Shown: piece after piece, positions 34,569 through 37,819 of the stretch
Numbering within the stretch: the first letter of the stretch is position 1
How the letters are laid out: each line of letters begins with the position of its first letter
IMG/VR virus record: IMGVR_UViG_3300025153_000245
Location: 1-37,819 of that record
Strand: one strand, 5' to 3'
Source of the DNA: a virus
DNA: 37,819 nucleotides
Program-made: the position numbers and the translations under genes
Notes under the pieces: model-generated
What the model saw: the letters and a program-made list of their open reading frames with translations, nothing else
The model's database searches: none
Told to the model about the DNA's origin: nothing

Positions 34569-36275
34569 CTAATTTGGAACTATCTGATAGCCAAGCTCCT
34601 TAAAATTTGATATAGCATCAATAGAATAAAGCTGTAATTTATGAATGGATGCCAATCTGGGACGGGATTCTATCTCCCAAAGGCCGGTTATACCAGCGAT
34701 TGCTTCGGTAAACCCATGGGTGTCTGTGGAATGTGCATCGGCAATAATTATTTCGTCATGTGACAATGCATCAAGTACGTATGGGGCTTCCCGTTCTCCG
34801 GCACTGAAAACCGTCGAATATATTAGTTGACCGGCTTCGTCCAGATGGGAATAAATTGTAATCCCTTTTCCATCTCCAAAATATTTAAAAGAAGCAGAAG
34901 CCCTCAGTGAAGCAACAGAGACATCAAATTTTTGCCCATCGCTTCCAGTATGAACAAATTCGGATTGGTAACGGAACAGGTCAATGATTGGCAACTGATT
35001 GCTTTGTTTTAAAATCAGGTCATTGGCTTGCAACGTCAATTCAGGTGAGAAATAATGAGTAGCTACCGATTCAAGCGAATCAACAGTGACATCTTTAGAA
35101 ATAAGCCCCATTTTTCTTATGCCAATATTTTCACCATAGCCGATAATAGCGGCATAAAATAGCCTGTCATCCGGACGTTTAGGTACATAGTCTACTGTTT
35201 TGTATTGAAAAGCTGCCAGGAAACCGGTAAGCTCATTGACCTGGCGTAGAACTTCCAGGACTGAAATTACTTTTCGTTGGGGATATAGGGTTATGTGGCT
35301 AACTTCCTTTTCCTCTTTTGCCCGATAACGGTGTAAATGCCACTGCCCGTCTTTATCAAAATACACGAACTGATTTGTCTTGATTCCCGCATTAACGTAA
35401 TCAAATTGTTGATTAAGGGTCTGGTTCAGGTTTAATAAAAACTTACCTGCCGAAAGGCAATGTTCCATGCATGCCTGCTTCAATAGGGTTTCTCTTTGCT
35501 TGGCCCACGTCTGTTTATCTATTAAATATTGGTCAAATGAACGATATTCATAAGAAGATAAAACATTCAGAGATCCGGCTTTCACATGTAAGACAATCTC
35601 CTTGAATAATAGGGCTTTATATAGTGAAATTCTGAGTTTTCCGGTGTCAGTGTAAATATTGTTGCGGTCGGCAATAGAGAGAAAATCAAGTGGCAATTTT
35701 GTATTTTGAGCTATTTCTCCTTGCTTACCCTGATAATAACCCACCGCTTGCCATATATCGGTCTGCGAGGAACTTTCATCAAAAACCAGACATTGCAGCA
35801 ATGCCGAAACCCTGTTTTGAAGATAAATACTTTCCTTCTCGAGTTGGCCATACAATTCCTGGCCTTGCTGTACTTTTTGCTGGGTAGCTTGAAGCGAAAG
35901 CACATGCTGATGGTCTTCATCAAGGGCAACAGGGTTAATTCTTTTGCGGGTAATGATATTTTTGATTTGTGAAACCTTATTACCGTCATCGAGGGAATCA
36001 TCATTGGCTATTTTTTCAATCATACCCAACACGTCAATATGCACTTCGTTGCGTTTGGTTACCTGCCCAACCAGGGATGCCGTTTGGTAGCGCTGGCGGT
36101 AGAGTTGCTCTTTGATCCGATTTTCGCAATTGTTCAGACAGCTACTCAGTGTGTTGAGAAGCGTTAATATCAATGCATCACCCAGGCTTAAATACTGGTG
36201 TATGACAAAAGCAATTAAAAGAAGGTACTTATCATTGCCCCGCCGAGCCATATTCGCACTTCTGTTATCAAGCAC
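34569..36275 (-). pseudogene. Tn3 transposase, central fragment
   Basis: Second piece, 568 codons of core sequence, including YLLLIAFVIHQYLSLGDALI, the YFDKDGQWHLHRYRAKEEKE region and the catalytic-site motif DTHGFTEAIAGITGLWEIES. It is bounded on both sides by TAG codons (36363-36365 before it, 34569-34571 after it). The frame is the same in all three pieces, whose sum of about 1,010 codons with the joining residues is the usual length of Tn3 transposases. Confidence 0.85.
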
Positions 36276-36362
36276 ATATTCTGCATAGTAGCGGATTGTA
36301 GCATCCGATAAATTTAGTTTTTTTATCAGTGGATCGAGCTTTTGGACGATTGTTTTAAAACG

Positions 36363-37061
36363 CTAAAAAAGTTCGACCCGGTATTTAATCACTGATGGGC
36401 TCATTGATTGCGGTATCCTTTTCAAAAATGTTAGCTCATATCTTTTTAAGTTATCCGGCTTATCAAGAAATTCATTGAGTAATATTTTCTCCGGCTGTTG
36501 AAGATACTTTTCAAGAGTTTGTTCAAGATCTGATTCATATTCGGACAATGCAGTATAGATGATGCTACGCATGATGGTATACGAAGGTATTTCTACACGC
36601 CTTTCACGAAGATACATTATACAGGAGTCTACAATATTGGCGGGCTTTACCTGTAGATGAGCCAGGCGTTTGGCTTCTTTCATTAAGACAAGCTGATGTT
36701 GATTATTAAAAGATTCAAATCCCAAATAACTTAATATCTCCTGCTGATGCCGGTAGTAGCTGCTCGACTGCTTGTATAGAAGCATATCAACCGCATTGGG
36801 ATCTATATTTTTACCTGTTTTCTGTATGAAAGTGATATCTTCCGGACGGAATTGTAACGGGTCAAAAAAGCGGCAAACTATCCGGAAGTAACCAAGTTGC
36901 AATAAAAAGCCAACCTGGTTAGTAGGGGTTATGAGCATTTTATAATAACGCTCAGCCCAATCAGGTAGTTGAATGAAAATGGCTCGTTGCATATTGCTCA
37001 GGATGGGAGGTGAATCAAAACGTTGACGCTCCTCATAAGAAAGATATTCTTTACGGGCCAT
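36363..37061 (-). pseudogene. Tn3 transposase, N-terminal fragment (DUF4158)
   Basis: First piece, 232 codons from ATG 37061: MARKEYLSYEERQRFDSPPI and LLQLGYFRIVCRFFDPLQF are typical of the DUF4158 DNA-binding N-terminus. It ends at TAG 36363-36365 after VELF. Beyond it the same frame continues RFKTIVQKLDPL and LNLSDATIRYYAEYV into the central piece. The N-terminal fragment alone could still bind transposon ends and act as a competitor; this is speculation. Confidence 0.83.
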
Positions 37062-37163
37062 AATCGGAGTAAAATCAAATGTGGGTTTGTTTGTACTTTT
37101 TCAGCTTATATTCAAATGCAAGTAAAATGGACAGTATGCGTCTTATTTAGTAAACCAAACTTG

Positions 37164-37181
37164 TATACTTATCAAAGTATA
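37164..37181. promoter_or_regulatory. res-like dyad between transposase and resolvase
   Basis: TATACTT-ATCA-AAGTATA is a perfect 7-bp inverted repeat in the 155-base divergent gap. TTGTATA (37161-37167) and TATACAA (37211-37217 region) flank it as inverted half-sites. Tn3 res sites lie here and double as the promoter region of both genes. Confidence 0.55.
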
Positions 37182-37216
37182 ATTACTTTACACAAAACTT
37201 GAATAAAGATATACAA

Positions 37217-37819
37217 ATGTTAGTTGGCTAAGCAAGGGTATCAACCAAAGACCAAAATCTGGAACTCCAACTGGACGCACTTAAAAAAGACGGGTGTGAA
37301 ATCATTTTTCAGGAAAAAGCATCGGGCATCAAAGTAGATCGTCCGGAGCTGGAAAAGATGATAGCCCAGCTCCGGAAGGGGGATGTAGTTTGTATTTATA
37401 AACTCGATCGTTTAGGCCGTTCACTGAAAAACCTGCTGAACCTGGTTGCCGATTTTGAAAAAAGAGAAGTTGGGCTTCGTAGCCTGACGGATTCCATTGA
37501 CACAACCACACCCCAAGGCCGGCTGATACTAAATATCTTCGCATCCCTTGAAGAGTTCGAGCGGGACCTGATCCGGGAAAGGACTAAGGCAGGTTTGGAA
37601 GCTGCCCGAGCAAGGGGCAGAAAGGGAGGCAGAAGAAGTGGGCTTTCTGCAGAAGCACAGAAAAAATCGATGTTAGCCGAGATGTATTATAAAGAAGAAA
37701 AGTTGGGTGTGGACGAAATTGCAAAAACTATTGGTGTTTCAAAAATGACACTTTATAAGTATTTACGCTTACGTGGTGTTCAAATCAGTGCTTATCAAAG
37801 CAAAATAGAAAAAACCTAA
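37217..37819 (+). pseudogene. Tn3 resolvase (serine recombinase), nonsense at codon 5
   Basis: A 200-codon serine resolvase that would resolve cointegrates at res. From ATG 37217 it reads MLVG-stop-ARVSTKDQNLELQLDA. The TAA at 37229-37231 replaces the conserved Tyr of GYARVST, so translation ends four residues before the catalytic Ser. The rest is intact: KLDRLGRSLKNLL, SIDTTTPQGRLILNIFASLE, RERTKAGLEAARARGRKGGR and a C-terminal HTH (VDEIAKTIGVSKMTLYKYL). A product from the next ATG (37358) would lack the catalytic Ser. Confidence 0.85.

Larger units (their letters stand above)
33955..37819. mobile_element. Tn3-family transposon, decayed and only partly in the window
   Basis: A Tn3-type transposase on the minus strand and a divergent serine resolvase, with a res-like spacer between them, define the element. 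The left edge is put at about 33955, where GGGTCTCGTAAAATCAATTT, about 50 bases beyond the transposase stop, looks like the start of a Tn3 terminal repeat. It lies 48 bases after the last phage gene. The other end is past base 37819. Both genes are broken by nonsense codons, so the element is probably immobile. Confidence 0.7.

Noticed and set aside
33955-37819. Stop-codon reassignment as explanation of the split Tn3 genes
   Set aside because: TAA and TAG both end normal genes in the window (for example 655-846 and 25695-26039 end in TAG), so the standard code applies.

Overview
The window is almost all of a Mu-like transposable (pro)phage of a Bacteroidetes host, followed by a decayed Tn3-family transposon. 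The phage assignment rests on a divergent repressor, a Ner-like gene, a DDE transposase, a MuB-type ATPase, DUF3164, GemA, and Mu-type terminase, portal, gp30, gpG and gp36-like proteins with a contractile tail. The host assignment rests on TAnnTTTG -7 elements, A-rich rather than Shine-Dalgarno leaders, and the character of the Tn3 transposase; Cytophagales or Sphingobacteriales-like is my guess. The phage left end would lie left of base 1 and is not seen. The right end is not seen either.

Layout. 1-654: repressor on the minus strand and a face-to-face early/repressor promoter region with repeated operator motifs. 655-10865: one rightward early operon (Ner-like, MuA, MuB, small early proteins, DUF3164, HAD hydrolase, a diversity-generating retroelement, GemA, a replication-like protein, a small HTH protein), closed by a strong bidirectional terminator at 10886-10915. 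10922-21696: a leftward late unit, read from 21696 down: small and large terminase, gp36-like, portal, MuF/gp30, gpG-like, a tail-terminator-like protein, a putative unimolecular spanin, a fibre-associated protein and a giant tail fibre with collagen-like shaft and SGNH esterase tip. 21763-21822: a divergent late control region with repeated dyads. 21871-33906: a rightward late unit with protease/scaffold, capsid, sheath, tube, endolysin, a frameshifting tail chaperone, tape measure and baseplate. 33955-37819: Tn3-type transposon with transposase in three pieces and a resolvase broken at codon 5.

The most striking system is the diversity-generating retroelement at 6615-9373. Three tandem, translationally coupled or near-abutting paralogous genes each carry a variable repeat. 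One template repeat follows them in the short gap before a DGR-type reverse transcriptase (IGNxxSQ, YCDD). Every difference between the template and the three variable repeats within the core falls on a template adenine. The cassette sits in the early operon, far from the tail genes, has no recognisable Avd gene, and ends with a small unknown gene overlapping the reverse transcriptase.

Other notable items are: a programmed -1 frameshift (C TTA AAG plus an 8-bp stem-loop) in the tail assembly chaperone; operator copies inside the repressor gene; two candidate regulatory RNAs flanking the capsid gene, one with mutually exclusive hairpins; a Tad2 (DUF2829)-like protein among baseplate genes; two small genes at 5939-6182, one a zinc-finger-like protein; and three in-frame nonsense codons without any frameshift in the Tn3 genes. 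Family names come from sequence reading and memory of the families; no database search was run.
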